Assembly (NCBI GenBank): GCA_900470195.1
Contig: UEIJ01000006.1
Coordinates: forward strand, 1-64,000
Reading direction: 5' to 3'
DNA: 64,000 nt
DNA from: Hyphomicrobiales bacterium
GTDB lineage: Bacteria; Pseudomonadota; Alphaproteobacteria; Rhizobiales; Rhizobiaceae
The notes under the pieces were generated by a model. It saw nothing but the letters and a program-made list of their open reading frames with translations. It did not search any database and was not told the origin of the DNA. Both the position numbers and the translations under genes were made by a program. Shown in pieces: positions 55,465 to 64,000 of the stretch (position 1 is the stretch's first letter; each line of letters starts with the position of its first letter).

Positions 55465-56733
55465 ATGAAGGAATGGCTCAGCGGCATCGTTGGAGAGAGC
55501 GCAGCTAATATTGTTGGCTTCATCCTAATATTTGCGATCATTCTTTGCGGAATTTTCGTTGTTCTCAGTATTATCCGCCGTTTCGGCGGCGGTACTTACG
55601 TCTCCAACGGGCGTACGCGGCAACCGCGTCTTTCTGTGATGGATGCGGCAGCCGTCGACAGCCGGCGCAAACTGGTCCTTATTCGCCGCGATGATGTGGA
55701 ACACCTGCTGCTTATCGGCGGGCCAACCGACGTGGTGGTGGAGCAGAATATCGTCATGGAATCTCGGGCCCATGCGCGTGTGCAACCTTCGCGGATAGAG
55801 CCAGAACACATTGAACGCTTCAAACAGCACGAAGCACTGAGTAATGAAAAGGCGGAGCGCCCCGCTCTTTCGCTGCAAACGCCGCTCGCAGACGAGAAGG
55901 ACGAAGCGATCCAGATCAGCTCGGCAATCGAAACACCGGCCTATCGCAAACCTGAACCGGCACGAGAAGATCCTGTTCGAGAGGCTGTTATGCCTGCTCG
56001 TGTTCCACCGCAAGCCCCTACTGTTACACCTAGCCCGCCGCAACCGCCTGCCGAACCGAAATCGGCTCAACCTGCACCGGCTCGGCCACAACCACGTCCA
56101 GCACCCAATTTTCCGTCACAGCCTCGTACAGTATTGCCTCCCCGCCCCGCGCCAATGCAGTCACAATCAACACGCGCCCACCCGGCTTATCCATTAAGTC
56201 AGGTTTCGCGCGGTGTGGTCAGCTCAACATCTTTAGGCGGAGCCACTGCCAATGTTGCTGCCGCCGCATCGATTGCCTCTGCAAATCTAGGAAGTATTGT
56301 GCCCGAGCGGGAAACAACGACCACGGAGAAATCTCCGCTTGACGTAACCGGACCTACGGTGTCTGCGACAGCAACCCCGGCGTTCACGACACCTTCTGAA
56401 CCAAAGCGGGTCGAACCTGAAATCACGAGTACGACGTCAAAGCCGGTAGGTTCCGAGGCAGCCTCAGCACAAACACCCGGCGACGACCTGGCGGACCTCG
56501 GCAGTGCGTTGCACGACGCGATCACTGCAGACATCAATTCGCAGAGCCCGTCCAGCGATGACGCCATGGAAACGACCTCGTTCGATACTGAATTTTTCGA
56601 AAATGAGCTTCTGAGTTCGCTTGATATTTCGGCAACGGACGATGCGCTGGAAGACAAGGCCAAAGACGATATCGAGGACGAAATGGAAAAGCTTCTCGGC
56701 GAATTGGCCAAGGACGGAATTCATAGAAATTGA
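55465..56733 (+). CDS. fliO: FliO-like membrane protein
   Basis: A 422-residue protein. A single membrane helix at about residues 15-38 is followed by a FliO-type domain (about 42-105): GRTRQPRLSVMDAAAVDSRR then KLVLIRRDDVEHLLLIGGPT. The rest is a Pro/Ala-rich stretch (about 165-260) and an acidic C-terminus. FliO helps assemble the flagellar export gate FliPQR, but no flagellar gene is nearby, so the flagellar role is inferred from the domain only. Low complexity sequence in the middle suggests a flexible linker. Confidence 0.75.
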   Translation: MKEWLSGIVGESAANIVGFILIFAIILCGIFVVLSIIRRFGGGTYVSNGRTRQPRLSVMDAAAVDSRRKLVLIRRDDVEHLLLIGGPTDVVVEQNIVMESRAHARVQPSRIEPEHIERFKQHEALSNEKAERPALSLQTPLADEKDEAIQISSAIETPAYRKPEPAREDPVREAVMPARVPPQAPTVTPSPPQPPAEPKSAQPAPARPQPRPAPNFPSQPRTVLPPRPAPMQSQSTRAHPAYPLSQVSRGVVSSTSLGGATANVAAAASIASANLGSIVPERETTTTEKSPLDVTGPTVSATATPAFTTPSEPKRVEPEITSTTSKPVGSEAASAQTPGDDLADLGSALHDAITADINSQSPSSDDAMETTSFDTEFFENELLSSLDISATDDALEDKAKDDIEDEMEKLLGELAKDGIHRN

Positions 56734-56753
56734 TTTTCTGCCAAAGTTATCGC

Positions 56754-56795
56754 GATAAAAAAATAGGCTGCGGAAACGCAGCCTATAATTTTTTC
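56754..56795. terminator. Bidirectional terminator between fliO-like gene and dksA
   Basis: TAGGCTGCG (56764-56772) pairs with CGCAGCCTA (56777-56785) around a GAAA loop. A-rich sequence to the left gives a strong T-run on the minus strand (ending dksA), and TAATTTTTTC on the right serves the plus strand. Confidence 0.9.
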
Positions 56796-56809
56796 AAACC
56801 GCCTCGAGC

Positions 56810-57226
56810 CTAGTCGTCGCGATAAACTTTTTCCCGGCGCTCATGGCGCTCCTGTGCTTCAATTGAAAGCGTAGCGATCGGACGCGCATCAAGCCGCTTC
56901 AAGCTGATAGGTTCTCCCGTTTCCTCGCAGAAGCCGTATGTTCCTTCATCAATACGGCTCAGGGCCGCGTCAATTTTTGAGATCAGTTTACGCTGTCTGT
57001 CGCGAGCTCGCAGCTCGATTGCCCGATCCGTTTCGGAGGATGCCCTATCCGCCAGGTCGGGGTGGTTTGCATTTTCCTGCTGTAGCGCCTCAAGCGTTTC
57101 GCGCGCTTCTCGCAGAATATCGTTTTTCCACGCGATCAGCTTCGCACGGAAGTAAGACTTCTGCCGCTCATTCATGAACGGCTCGTCTTCAGTGGGCCTA
57201 TAGTCAAGGTCAATCAATTCACTCAT
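56810..57226 (-). CDS. dksA: RNA polymerase-binding protein DksA
   Basis: A 138-residue DksA/TraR protein that binds the secondary channel of RNA polymerase and tunes transcription with ppGpp. The coiled-coil region (about 20-85, many Glu/Arg/Ala) and C-terminal helix are present, ending with RLDARPIATLS. The zinc finger is degenerate: only one Cys (GFCEETGEP, residue about 103) of the usual four is present; Thr, Ser and Ala replace the others. Such single-Cys DksA proteins occur in alphaproteobacteria and can act without zinc. It is transcribed toward the bidirectional terminator. Confidence 0.93.
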   Translation of the reverse strand: MSELIDLDYRPTEDEPFMNERQKSYFRAKLIAWKNDILREARETLEALQQENANHPDLADRASSETDRAIELRARDRQRKLISKIDAALSRIDEGTYGFCEETGEPISLKRLDARPIATLSIEAQERHERREKVYRDD

Positions 57227-57614
57227 TCTGAATTACCCCACATCTAGGAGACGCGAGCGGTTATATAGTTCCATAGCAACAAGGACACAATATCAAACAA
57301 CCGTATCCCACTACTTTTTAGTGCATCGATTTTGTATGATTTTGCACTAAAATTATGCAACCCGAAATTGGACGTAAAATGTTGCTTTTTAGACTTTCAG
57401 AAGAACTTCAACTGATTGCTGACAAAGCGGGTATATTTTCCTGTCTCAGACGCCATTAACCTGGGGTAGAATTACCTGCCCAATAATTGGGCATCTATCC
57501 CCTGTAAATAATGCTGACAGACATCAAAAAATCGGGAGAATGGGCTGCCGGACTGCTCAATTGCGCTCCAATTATGGCCGAAAGCACTCTTCAAAATAGC
57601 TTGGAACGTTACAG
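57227..57614. other. Intergenic region between dksA and sixA
   Basis: 388 AT-rich bases, divergent promoters expected for dksA and sixA. No gene, RNA or repeat recognised. Confidence 0.4.
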
Positions 57615-58115
57615 ATGAGTCGTTTGCTTCTCCTAAGACATGCCAAAGCCGCGTGGGCAAAACCCGGAATGAGGGATTTCGATCGCCCGCTCGATCAGGA
57701 GGGGAAAGCTTCGCTCGACCGCCTTGCAAGGGCGATGAAATCAATCGAGCTCTATCCCGATCAGGTGGTTCTTTCCGGTTCGTGCAGAACCAAGGAAACC
57801 GCTTTTGGCATTATTGATCGTCTGGAGATAGAGATCGAAACCATTATCGATGACACAATCTATAGCGGCGGCGCGGCTGACTATATGCAAGCCATACGCA
57901 AACATGGCAATGTGCAGACGCTGATGCTCGTGGGGCATAATCCCAGCATAGAAGATCTGGCGCTCGCCTTGTGTGGCGATGGCAACAAGGACGGTCTTTT
58001 GAAGCTCCGCGCAGGCTTTCCAACGGCCGCTCTCGCGAATATCGCGTTTCCCGCTTCGCTGAAGGAGCTCGAGCGCGGCGCCGGTTATCTCGATAGCTTT
58101 ATCCTGAGCCATTAG
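57615..58115 (+). CDS. sixA: Phosphohistidine phosphatase SixA-like
   Basis: A 166-residue histidine-phosphatase-superfamily enzyme. The catalytic RHA motif is LLRHAKAAWAKPG (His8) and the second His lies in VGHNPSIEDLAL. In E. coli SixA removes phosphate from a histidine of a phosphotransfer protein; the exact partner here is not known. ATG at 57615. Lies 183 bases before ycjX on the same strand. Confidence 0.85.
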   Translation: MSRLLLLRHAKAAWAKPGMRDFDRPLDQEGKASLDRLARAMKSIELYPDQVVLSGSCRTKETAFGIIDRLEIEIETIIDDTIYSGGAADYMQAIRKHGNVQTLMLVGHNPSIEDLALALCGDGNKDGLLKLRAGFPTAALANIAFPASLKELERGAGYLDSFILSH

Positions 58116-58298
58116 AGCGCCGTGCGCGCTGTGGGACACACAAAGGACCCTAATCGAAGAATTGCGCCTTGCGAAAATGGACCCGATTTTCTGGCCAACG
58201 CTACAGATTTTCCTTAAGTACAATGACATTCCTTGCCAAGACATCAGAGGCAACCCTATCTATACCGCTGACAGATCAGTGATTTCCGCGAGGGTTAA

Positions 58299-59759
58299 TT
58301 GGCTAAGCTGACAAGTATTGGCGACGAAGCGAAGATCGCACTCGATACGCTAGCAGATCGTGCGACCGGGTTATTGTCTCCATCATTGCGGCTCGGTGTG
58401 ACCGGTTTGTCGCGGGCCGGAAAGACGGTCTTCATCACAGCTCTCGTTCACAATATGCTGCACGGCGGCAGGCTTCCCATGTTCGAAGCCTATAAATCGG
58501 GCCGCATTTCGCGCGCGCTGCTCGAACCGCAGCCGGATGATGCCGTCCCCCGCTTTCAGTATGAAGAGCACCTGTCGGCATTGATTGATGAGCGTATCTG
58601 GCCGGACTCCACTCGCGCTATTTCCCAACTGCGCCTGACAATCGAATATGAATCCGCTTCCGCATGGGGGCGCTGGCTGTCACCGGGCAAGCTTTCGGTC
58701 GATATTGTGGATTATCCCGGAGAATGGCTGCTGGATCTGCCTTTGCTCGGCAAATCCTATGCTGAATTCAGTGCGGATTCTTTTGCTCTGGCCAATGAGC
58801 CAACACACAAGGACCTGGCTCAGCAGTGGATCGCCGAAGCATCCCTGGTCACGGCTGCGGAAAAGGCAGACGAACTGACCGCACAACGACTGGCAAAGAG
58901 CTTCACGGCTTATTTGCGCGCAGGCAAAGCCGACGAACGCGCTTTGTCGACCTTGCCGCCGGGACGCTTCCTGATGCCAGGCGACCTCGAGGGTTCACCC
59001 GCGCTGACATTCGCTCCGCTTCCCGACCTGAAGCCGGACGATCTCAAGGCTGGCTCGCTGGGCGCAATGATGGAACGGCGCTACGAGGCCTATAAAACCT
59101 ATGTCATCAAACCCTTCTTTCGCGAACACATTGCGCGGCTGGACCGGCAGATCGTGCTTATTGATGCCATGCAGGCGATGAATGCAGGAGGCGCGGTCGT
59201 TGCCGATCTGGAGCGCGCGCTCACCGATATCCTCTCCTGCTTCCGTCCGGGACGCTCGAACCTCCTGACCGGCCTGATCCAGCGCCGGATCGGACGCATC
59301 CTTGTTGCAGCGACGAAGGCCGATCATCTGCATCATGAAAGTCATGACCGTCTGCAAGCCATCGTGCGGCGTCTCGTGGAGCGGGCCATAGAGCGGGCTG
59401 ATTTTTCCGGTGCGGATATTGATGTTCTCGCAATGGCCGCGGTTCGCGCCACCCGTGAAGCAACGGTGACACAGGGCAAGGAAACCCTCCCCGTCATCGT
59501 TGGCACACCATTGAAAGGCGAGAAGATCGATGGTGAAGTGTTCGATGGTGAAACAGAAACGGCTATATTTCCCGGCGACTTACCGAAAAATCCCAATGCA
59601 ATTTTTGAAGAGTCTTTTGGGCAGGATGATCCAGCGATCCGTTTCGTCCGCTTCCGTCCACCCAAGCTGGAGCGAACTGCGGAAGGCATCACGTTGTCCC
59701 TGCCTCATATAAGGCTGGATCGCGCCTTGCAATTTCTCATTGGGGATCGTCTTGCATGA
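58299..59759 (+). CDS. ycjX: YcjX-family P-loop ATPase
   Basis: A 486-residue predicted GTP/ATPase with P-loop GLSRAGKT (residues 36-43) and a DxxG-type segment VDIVDYPGEWLLDLPLLGKS. TTG start. YcjX-like proteins occur with YcjF/TIGR01620 membrane proteins and are linked to membrane stress, but their activity is not known. It overlaps the next gene by four bases. Confidence 0.88.
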   Translation: MAKLTSIGDEAKIALDTLADRATGLLSPSLRLGVTGLSRAGKTVFITALVHNMLHGGRLPMFEAYKSGRISRALLEPQPDDAVPRFQYEEHLSALIDERIWPDSTRAISQLRLTIEYESASAWGRWLSPGKLSVDIVDYPGEWLLDLPLLGKSYAEFSADSFALANEPTHKDLAQQWIAEASLVTAAEKADELTAQRLAKSFTAYLRAGKADERALSTLPPGRFLMPGDLEGSPALTFAPLPDLKPDDLKAGSLGAMMERRYEAYKTYVIKPFFREHIARLDRQIVLIDAMQAMNAGGAVVADLERALTDILSCFRPGRSNLLTGLIQRRIGRILVAATKADHLHHESHDRLQAIVRRLVERAIERADFSGADIDVLAMAAVRATREATVTQGKETLPVIVGTPLKGEKIDGEVFDGETETAIFPGDLPKNPNAIFEESFGQDDPAIRFVRFRPPKLERTAEGITLSLPHIRLDRALQFLIGDRLA

Positions 59760-60838
59760 CAGAGAAGACACCGCGCAAGCCCGCTTCATTCACGGTAAGC
59801 CAACCCTCCGCCCGCACAGAAACAACGGACGAAGCGCCGCGCCGCCCGCGTGCGGTCCGAGACCTTGACGAGATTACAACACAACCGGATATTTTCGCTT
59901 TGAGTGAGGAAGAAGCGGCAGAGCTTGAAATCCTGGATCCTTCGTTTGAAGCGCCCGAACGCAAGGGCTGGTCGTTCAGCAAAATATTATTCGGTGCGCT
60001 CGGCATACTTGTCTCCTTCGCCGTGGGCATTTGGACCGAAGATCTAATCCGGTCACTGTTTTCTCGCGCGGATTGGTTGGGTTGGACCGCTTTGGCCGTC
60101 GCTATTATCGCCCTCGCCGCCTTTATTGCCATCATCATCCGTGAGCTGATTGCCCTGCGCCGCCTCGCTTCCGTGCAGCATCTTCGCAAGGATGCGGCTG
60201 ATGCGGCTGAGCGGGATGATATGGCCGCAGCTAGAAAAGCGGTGGACGCCCTGCGTTCAATCGCTTCACGTCTGCCTGAGACAGCCCGCGGACGCCAGCT
60301 TCTGGACGGTCTGACCGACGATATTATTGACGGACGGAACCTGATCCAGCTTGCTGAAACGGAAATTCTCCGTCCCCTCGACCGCGAAGCACGCGCACTT
60401 ATTCTGAATGCTTCAAAACGCGTTTCGATTGTCACAGCCATCAGCCCGCGTGCACTCGTCGATATCGGCTATGTCATTTTTGAATCGGCTCGGCTGATCC
60501 GCAGGCTTTCACAACTCTATGGCGGTCGTCCCGGTACGCTTGGCTTTCTGAAACTTGCTCGGCGGGTTATTGCCCATCTTGCCGTGACGGGCACATTAGC
60601 TATGGGAGACAGTGTGATCCAGCAGCTTGTCGGCCATGGCCTTGCCTCCCGGTTGTCAGCCAAATTGGGTGAAGGTGTGGTCAACGGTCTCATGACGGCG
60701 CGTATCGGGATTGCGGCCATGGACGTGGTGCGTCCATTTCCATTCAATGCAGAAAAACGCCCCGGAATCGGAGATTTCATCGGCGACCTTGCTAGGATAA
60801 GCGGCGAGCGAAACGATAAAAAGCATTCCGGAAAATAG
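59756..60838 (+). CDS. YcjF/TIGR01620-family membrane protein
   Basis: A 360-residue protein with two membrane helices at about residues 75-95 and 105-130 and a C-terminal domain rich in DSVIQQLVGHGLASRLSAKL-type helices, matching the TIGR01620/UPF0283 (YcjF) family. Its start overlaps the ycjX stop, as is usual for this gene pair, so they likely act as one inner-membrane complex. Function unknown. Confidence 0.88.
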   Translation: MTEKTPRKPASFTVSQPSARTETTDEAPRRPRAVRDLDEITTQPDIFALSEEEAAELEILDPSFEAPERKGWSFSKILFGALGILVSFAVGIWTEDLIRSLFSRADWLGWTALAVAIIALAAFIAIIIRELIALRRLASVQHLRKDAADAAERDDMAAARKAVDALRSIASRLPETARGRQLLDGLTDDIIDGRNLIQLAETEILRPLDREARALILNASKRVSIVTAISPRALVDIGYVIFESARLIRRLSQLYGGRPGTLGFLKLARRVIAHLAVTGTLAMGDSVIQQLVGHGLASRLSAKLGEGVVNGLMTARIGIAAMDVVRPFPFNAEKRPGIGDFIGDLARISGERNDKKHSGK

Positions 60839-61086
60839 CGATTTATTTCCGAAGCATTAACCATTCGCAACGATTATGGGCAGATAGAAATCTGCGCCAG
60901 AATCGAGCGATCCGGTGTATAGGCACATCCCCCTGAACCTGTACCCGTCTCCATCAATCGGCTTAGGGCAGAGTCGGAAAATCCGACAGTTTGCAAGACG
61001 CGACCAGCTTTTGGTCGTGACATGCTTAGAAACAACGAATAGGAATGACGTCCGATCAAGGTCGTGAATCCGGGACAGAGCAGAAT

Positions 61087-61620
61087 ATGAAGAATTGCAT
61101 CGCCGCCTGCCTGACGCTGCTGCCCGTGTCATTTTCTGCCGCGCCGGTTCTGGCCGCTGATAAGGACAAGCAGTTCTTTCAGACGATAGAAGGCCAATGG
61201 TCGGGTCCAGGCGAAATCGTTGCCGGGAAATACAAAGGCACGAAGTTCGTTTGCAATCTCGCCGGATCGACACCGGATGAAAGCGTCGGAATGACACTCG
61301 ACGGCACTTGCCGCGTGGGCGTCTTCTCGCAACCGATGAAGGCGACCGTCACCCGCGTTGGCTCCGCTTATTCCGGAAAATTCAACGATGGCGCCGAGGG
61401 CAAGGGGCTCGACGTTACATCGGGTTCCGTCAGCGGCAACAAGGTCGTTTTTGGCTTGAACCGCAAGCAGCTCAACGGTGCGATGCTGGCGCGCATCTCT
61501 GATCCAAATACGATGAACGTGACGGTTTCTGTTCGCGTCGACAAGGAGCTTGTTCCGGTCATCGGCATGAACCTGAAGCGGGTCGATAATATCGCTGTCG
61601 GCAGCATCGCCAAGAACTGA
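61087..61620 (+). CDS. Secreted conserved hypothetical protein
   Basis: A 177-residue exported protein. A signal peptide of about 21 residues (MKNCIAACLTLLPVSFSAAP) precedes a mature part with Gly-rich segments (GPGEIVAGKYKGTKFVCNLA) and one repeat-like fold; no known domain is certain. ATG at 61087 is chosen; the frame extends to 61045. Its terminator lies inside the 3' end of folK. Confidence 0.7.
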   Translation: MKNCIAACLTLLPVSFSAAPVLAADKDKQFFQTIEGQWSGPGEIVAGKYKGTKFVCNLAGSTPDESVGMTLDGTCRVGVFSQPMKATVTRVGSAYSGKFNDGAEGKGLDVTSGSVSGNKVVFGLNRKQLNGAMLARISDPNTMNVTVSVRVDKELVPVIGMNLKRVDNIAVGSIAKN

Positions 61621-61628
61621 CCGGAACC

Positions 61629-62159
61629 CTATTCGCGCCACCAGCCCGCATCCGTGCGGGCTTTTTCTATTCCAGACTGCTCGATCCCGGCATTCCACTC
61701 CGCAACCGTCCGGCCTGCGATTTTCAGACACGGCGCGATATCGTTCAGTGGCACGAGAACGAAAGCCCGCTCGTGCATACGCGGATGCGGCAGTTCCAAG
61801 GCGGCATCCGTCATAATGACAGCCCGCCCCGCTTCATCCTCCATTGCCAATATATCGATATCGATGATGCGTGGCCCCCACCTCTCGAGCCTGACACGCT
61901 TCAAGGAGCGTTCCACATCAAGACAGGTCCCAATCAACCCCAATGGCTGCAAGAACGTTTCGACTTCAGCGCAGGCATTGTGGAACCACGCCTGATCCGT
62001 CTTCCCCCACGGCGGTGTGCGATAAACTGCTGAAACAGCCACGACAGTCGTGTCGACCCGCTCGTCCAGCATGCGCAATGCCTTGCCCATTGAAGCGACA
62101 GGATCGTCGATATTTCCGCCGAGCCCCAACCAGGCGCGGTAAGTTCCGCCCGTGTTCAC
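61629..62159 (-). CDS. folK: Dihydropterin pyrophosphokinase
   Basis: A 176-residue HPPK enzyme that adds pyrophosphate to 6-hydroxymethyl-dihydropterin in folate synthesis. LGLGGNIDDPVASM, YRTPPWGKTDQAWFHNA and RWGPRIIDIDILAM are the signature segments (substrate and Mg/ATP sites). GTG start overlaps the folB stop by four bases. The last gene of folP-folB-folK; its 3' end carries a terminator stem for the opposite gene. Confidence 0.94.
   Translation of the reverse strand: MNTGGTYRAWLGLGGNIDDPVASMGKALRMLDERVDTTVVAVSAVYRTPPWGKTDQAWFHNACAEVETFLQPLGLIGTCLDVERSLKRVRLERWGPRIIDIDILAMEDEAGRAVIMTDAALELPHPRMHERAFVLVPLNDIAPCLKIAGRTVAEWNAGIEQSGIEKARTDAGWWRE
61643..61666 (+). terminator. Terminator lying in the folK coding end
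   Basis: AGCCCGCA (61643-61650) pairs with TGCGGGCT (61655-61662), then TTTTCT. It ends the plus-strand gene at 61087-61620 and lies inside the folK reading frame, 14 bases past its last codon start on the other strand. Confidence 0.7.
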
Positions 62160-62536
62160 TGCGGGTAGACCACGGTAACTTCAACATGATCCAGCACGCC
62201 AGGCACCGGCGCGTTCGGCTTGCGCACCGTGATTTCCGCGCGCTTTACTTGCGGAAACCGGGCCGCCAGCGCTTTAGCAACGTCGAGAGCCAACGTTTCG
62301 ATCAGATAGCGTTGACGGCCCGTGATGATGTCCTGAATGACAGCGAATGCGATACCGTAATGCACGGTGCCATCAATGTCGTCATTCTCCAGCGCGTTGC
62401 CCGGATCGACATCAAGAATGGCATCGACATAAAAACGCTGGCCGAGCTTGTGCTCTTCATCGAAAACGCCGTGGTGCGCAAAAAACGCGCAATTCATCAT
62501 TCGGATCGTGTACACGGCTTCACTTTCTGTTTTCAC
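62156..62536 (-). CDS. folB: Dihydroneopterin aldolase
   Basis: A 126-residue aldolase that makes 6-hydroxymethyl-dihydropterin from dihydroneopterin. MMNCAFFAHHGVFDEEHKLG has the conserved catalytic Glu/His region, and IETLALDVAKALAARFPQVK with ITVRKPNAPVPG follows. GTG at 62536 is chosen: it overlaps the folP stop by 17 bases, coupling translation; a longer frame runs into folP. Confidence 0.92.
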   Translation of the reverse strand: MKTESEAVYTIRMMNCAFFAHHGVFDEEHKLGQRFYVDAILDVDPGNALENDDIDGTVHYGIAFAVIQDIITGRQRYLIETLALDVAKALAARFPQVKRAEITVRKPNAPVPGVLDHVEVTVVYPQ

Positions 62537-63368
62537 TGCGTCTTGATTGCAGGATATCATCTGCAACGGCAAGTGCGTCTCTATTAAAAGCGACATTGTG
62601 AACACGGAAGATGTCGGCACCCGCCAAGCGCAGTGCCACCGACGTTGCTGCAGTTCCTATGTCACGGTCAAGCGGATTATCCCTCCCCGTCATACCGCCG
62701 ACAAAACGTTTGCGCGATGTACCGACCAGTAAGGGAAACCCGAATTTCTGTAATTCATCCGCTCTGGCCAACAGCGCAACATCTTCGTCCTTGTTTTTGC
62801 CGAAGCCAAAACCGGGATCAAGCACAATACGGGATTCTTCGATGCCTGCTTTTTGCGCAATATCCAGAGAAACATTCAGGAACGAGAACTGATCTTCGAT
62901 GACATCGTCAAGAACCTGTCGGTCCCGGCTGGTGTGCATGATGACCAATCCTGCGCCGCTTTTTTGGGCCACATGAGCAATTTCCGGTTCGCGCTGGAGC
63001 CCCCAGACGTCATTGACGATATGCGCCCCGGCATTGACGGCGGCCTGCGCGGTTGCTGCGCGATAAGTATCGATGGAAATGATGCAATCGTATTTCTGTA
63101 CCAATGCCTCAATGACGGGCACAACTCGCGCAATTTCCGTTTTGACATCGACGGCAGCGGCCCCAGGCCGTGTCGATTCCCCTCCCACATCAATGATTGT
63201 CGCGCCCTCGGCGAGCATCCGCCCGGCTACTTCGACGGCCCTTTCTAACTCGTTGTACTGGCCGCCATCGGAAAACGAGTCGGGCGTAACATTCAATATG
63301 CCCATGATGACGGCTTTCTCTCTCACCTGGAGGCTTCTTCCATGAGCGAGGTGCCATTCTTTCGTCAT
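62520..63368 (-). CDS. folP: Dihydropteroate synthase
   Basis: A 282-residue TIM-barrel enzyme joining para-aminobenzoate to the pterin; the target of sulfonamides. IMGILNVTPDSFSDGGQY at the N-terminus, DVGGESTRPGA, and GFGFGKNKDEDV are signature segments; the conserved KRF and RVHNV segments are present. MTKEW at 63368 is chosen (AGGA nine bases before); MAQEHF at 63386 is an alternative. First gene of the folP-folB-folK row. Confidence 0.94.
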   Translation of the reverse strand: MTKEWHLAHGRSLQVREKAVIMGILNVTPDSFSDGGQYNELERAVEVAGRMLAEGATIIDVGGESTRPGAAAVDVKTEIARVVPVIEALVQKYDCIISIDTYRAATAQAAVNAGAHIVNDVWGLQREPEIAHVAQKSGAGLVIMHTSRDRQVLDDVIEDQFSFLNVSLDIAQKAGIEESRIVLDPGFGFGKNKDEDVALLARADELQKFGFPLLVGTSRKRFVGGMTGRDNPLDRDIGTAATSVALRLAGADIFRVHNVAFNRDALAVADDILQSRRSENRK

Positions 63369-63542
63369 AGCGAAATGTTCCTGTGCCATTCTCCGTGCCA
63401 CTTTTCATTGCAGCGAGGTTGCAACCAACCTCGCCTGAAGTCATTTTGTGAAGGGCGTTATAGTTCTCTTGACGATTGCATGCCATGCTTGCGGCAGCAA
63501 AAAGCGAATTTCTTACTGGTCTTAGAAAGAGGTGCCCAGGAC

Positions 63543-64000
63543 ATGAATTTGACGAAGAAGGTTCTGGCTCTCAGTGCAGTTCTTGCCATCTTAGCTCCTC
63601 AGGCCGAAGCCGCGTCAATCTTTCGCGAATTCAGCTATTATACTGTGAGCGGCAAAACCGCAGCCGACCTCGACAAGGCGCTTTCCCGCAATGGACCCTT
63701 CCTCAAGAAGACTGGCCAGCATCATCCCGGTGCTGCTGAAATCCGTTTCGATGCGAAGGTTCGCTATGGTCGCGCATCCGGGAAAGCCTGCAAGGTTCAG
63801 GATGTCTATGTGAATGTTCACGCAAAGGTCTCCCTGCCCCGTTGGAAACAGCGTCGCAAGGCTACGCCGGAACTGGCGTTGATCTGGGATACGCTGGTGC
63901 AGGATATTCGCCGTCACGAAGAAAGCCACATCGTCATCGCGCGAAGCTTTGCAAGCCGGATGGAACGGGAAATACGCGGCCTGCGCAGCCGCACGGATTG
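63543..64000 (+). CDS. DUF922-type secreted zinc protease (partial)
   Basis: Starts at 63543 and runs out of the window after 152 codons. A signal peptide (about residues 1-22, VLALSAVLAILAPQAEAA) is followed by a domain with SYYTVSGKTAADLDKALSRN and the metal site RRHEESHIVIA (HExxH). DUF922 proteins are predicted secreted zinc proteases. CAGGACATG: AGGA lies just before the ATG. The end is missing, so length cannot be judged. Confidence 0.8.
   Translation, partial: MNLTKKVLALSAVLAILAPQAEAASIFREFSYYTVSGKTAADLDKALSRNGPFLKKTGQHHPGAAEIRFDAKVRYGRASGKACKVQDVYVNVHAKVSLPRWKQRRKATPELALIWDTLVQDIRRHEESHIVIARSFASRMEREIRGLRSRTD

Overview
The window reads as a chromosomal segment of a Brucellaceae alphaproteobacterium, most likely Ochrobactrum/Brucella. 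This rests on the housekeeping content: B12-dependent class II ribonucleotide reductase NrdJ, the cell-cycle kinase CckA, a FliO-like membrane protein, a DksA with a single zinc-finger cysteine, folP-folB-folK, and ycjX followed by its TIGR01620 partner. Species was not tested by any search.

Layout. Positions 1-3360 are accessory debris: an intact IS30-family element next to a 5'-truncated, frameshifted ISNCY-type transposase, an unrecognised gene, and a 27-28 bp near-perfect direct repeat at both sides. Positions 3650-21894 are ordinary chromosome: a CoA-transferase, a tiny membrane protein, a GGDEF cyclase, a sulfur/tRNA-editing cluster on the minus strand (cysK-alaX-sseA-GNAT), rhlE, ilvA, tRNA-Leu(TAA), wrbA, a CinA-like protein, a universal stress protein, gpt, a Nudix protein and nrdJ. 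Positions 45226-64000 are chromosome again: PRC-barrel protein, MscS channel, serine hydrolase, two flavoproteins, LtrA, cckA, fliO-like, dksA, sixA, ycjX/TIGR01620, the folate genes and a DUF922 protease cut by the window end.

The main discovery is that everything between these two blocks is one complete Tn7-like transposon, 21912-45225 (23,314 bp). It starts TGT and ends ACA, has related 15-bp repeats at both ends in inverted orientation, and is flanked by the 5-bp target duplication GGTAA. It carries TnsA, TnsB, TnsC and TniQ genes (38541-44287) and no CRISPR array. It lies 12 bp (plus the duplication) downstream of the nrdJ stop codon and has separated nrdJ from what looks like its own rho-independent terminator, now at 45242-45272. 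I know of no described nrdJ attachment site, so this may be a new TniQ/TnsD target.

The transposon cargo is a set of defence and resistance modules: a short type II CBASS operon (HNH-SAVED effector, cyclic-oligonucleotide synthase, E2-like protein); an unknown gene, a PPP-type phosphatase and a PIN toxin with a divergent small gene; an arsenic operon arsR-arsC-acr3-(arsC::arsH fusion)-MFS with a probably leaderless arsR; an uncharacterised three-gene cassette (TnsA-like nuclease fold, DUF6634-like protein, soluble FtsH-like AAA+/M41 protease); and an AAA ATPase with a TOPRIM-like partner, resembling PARIS/OLD-type defence. The cassette at 32089-35009 is the best candidate for an undescribed system.
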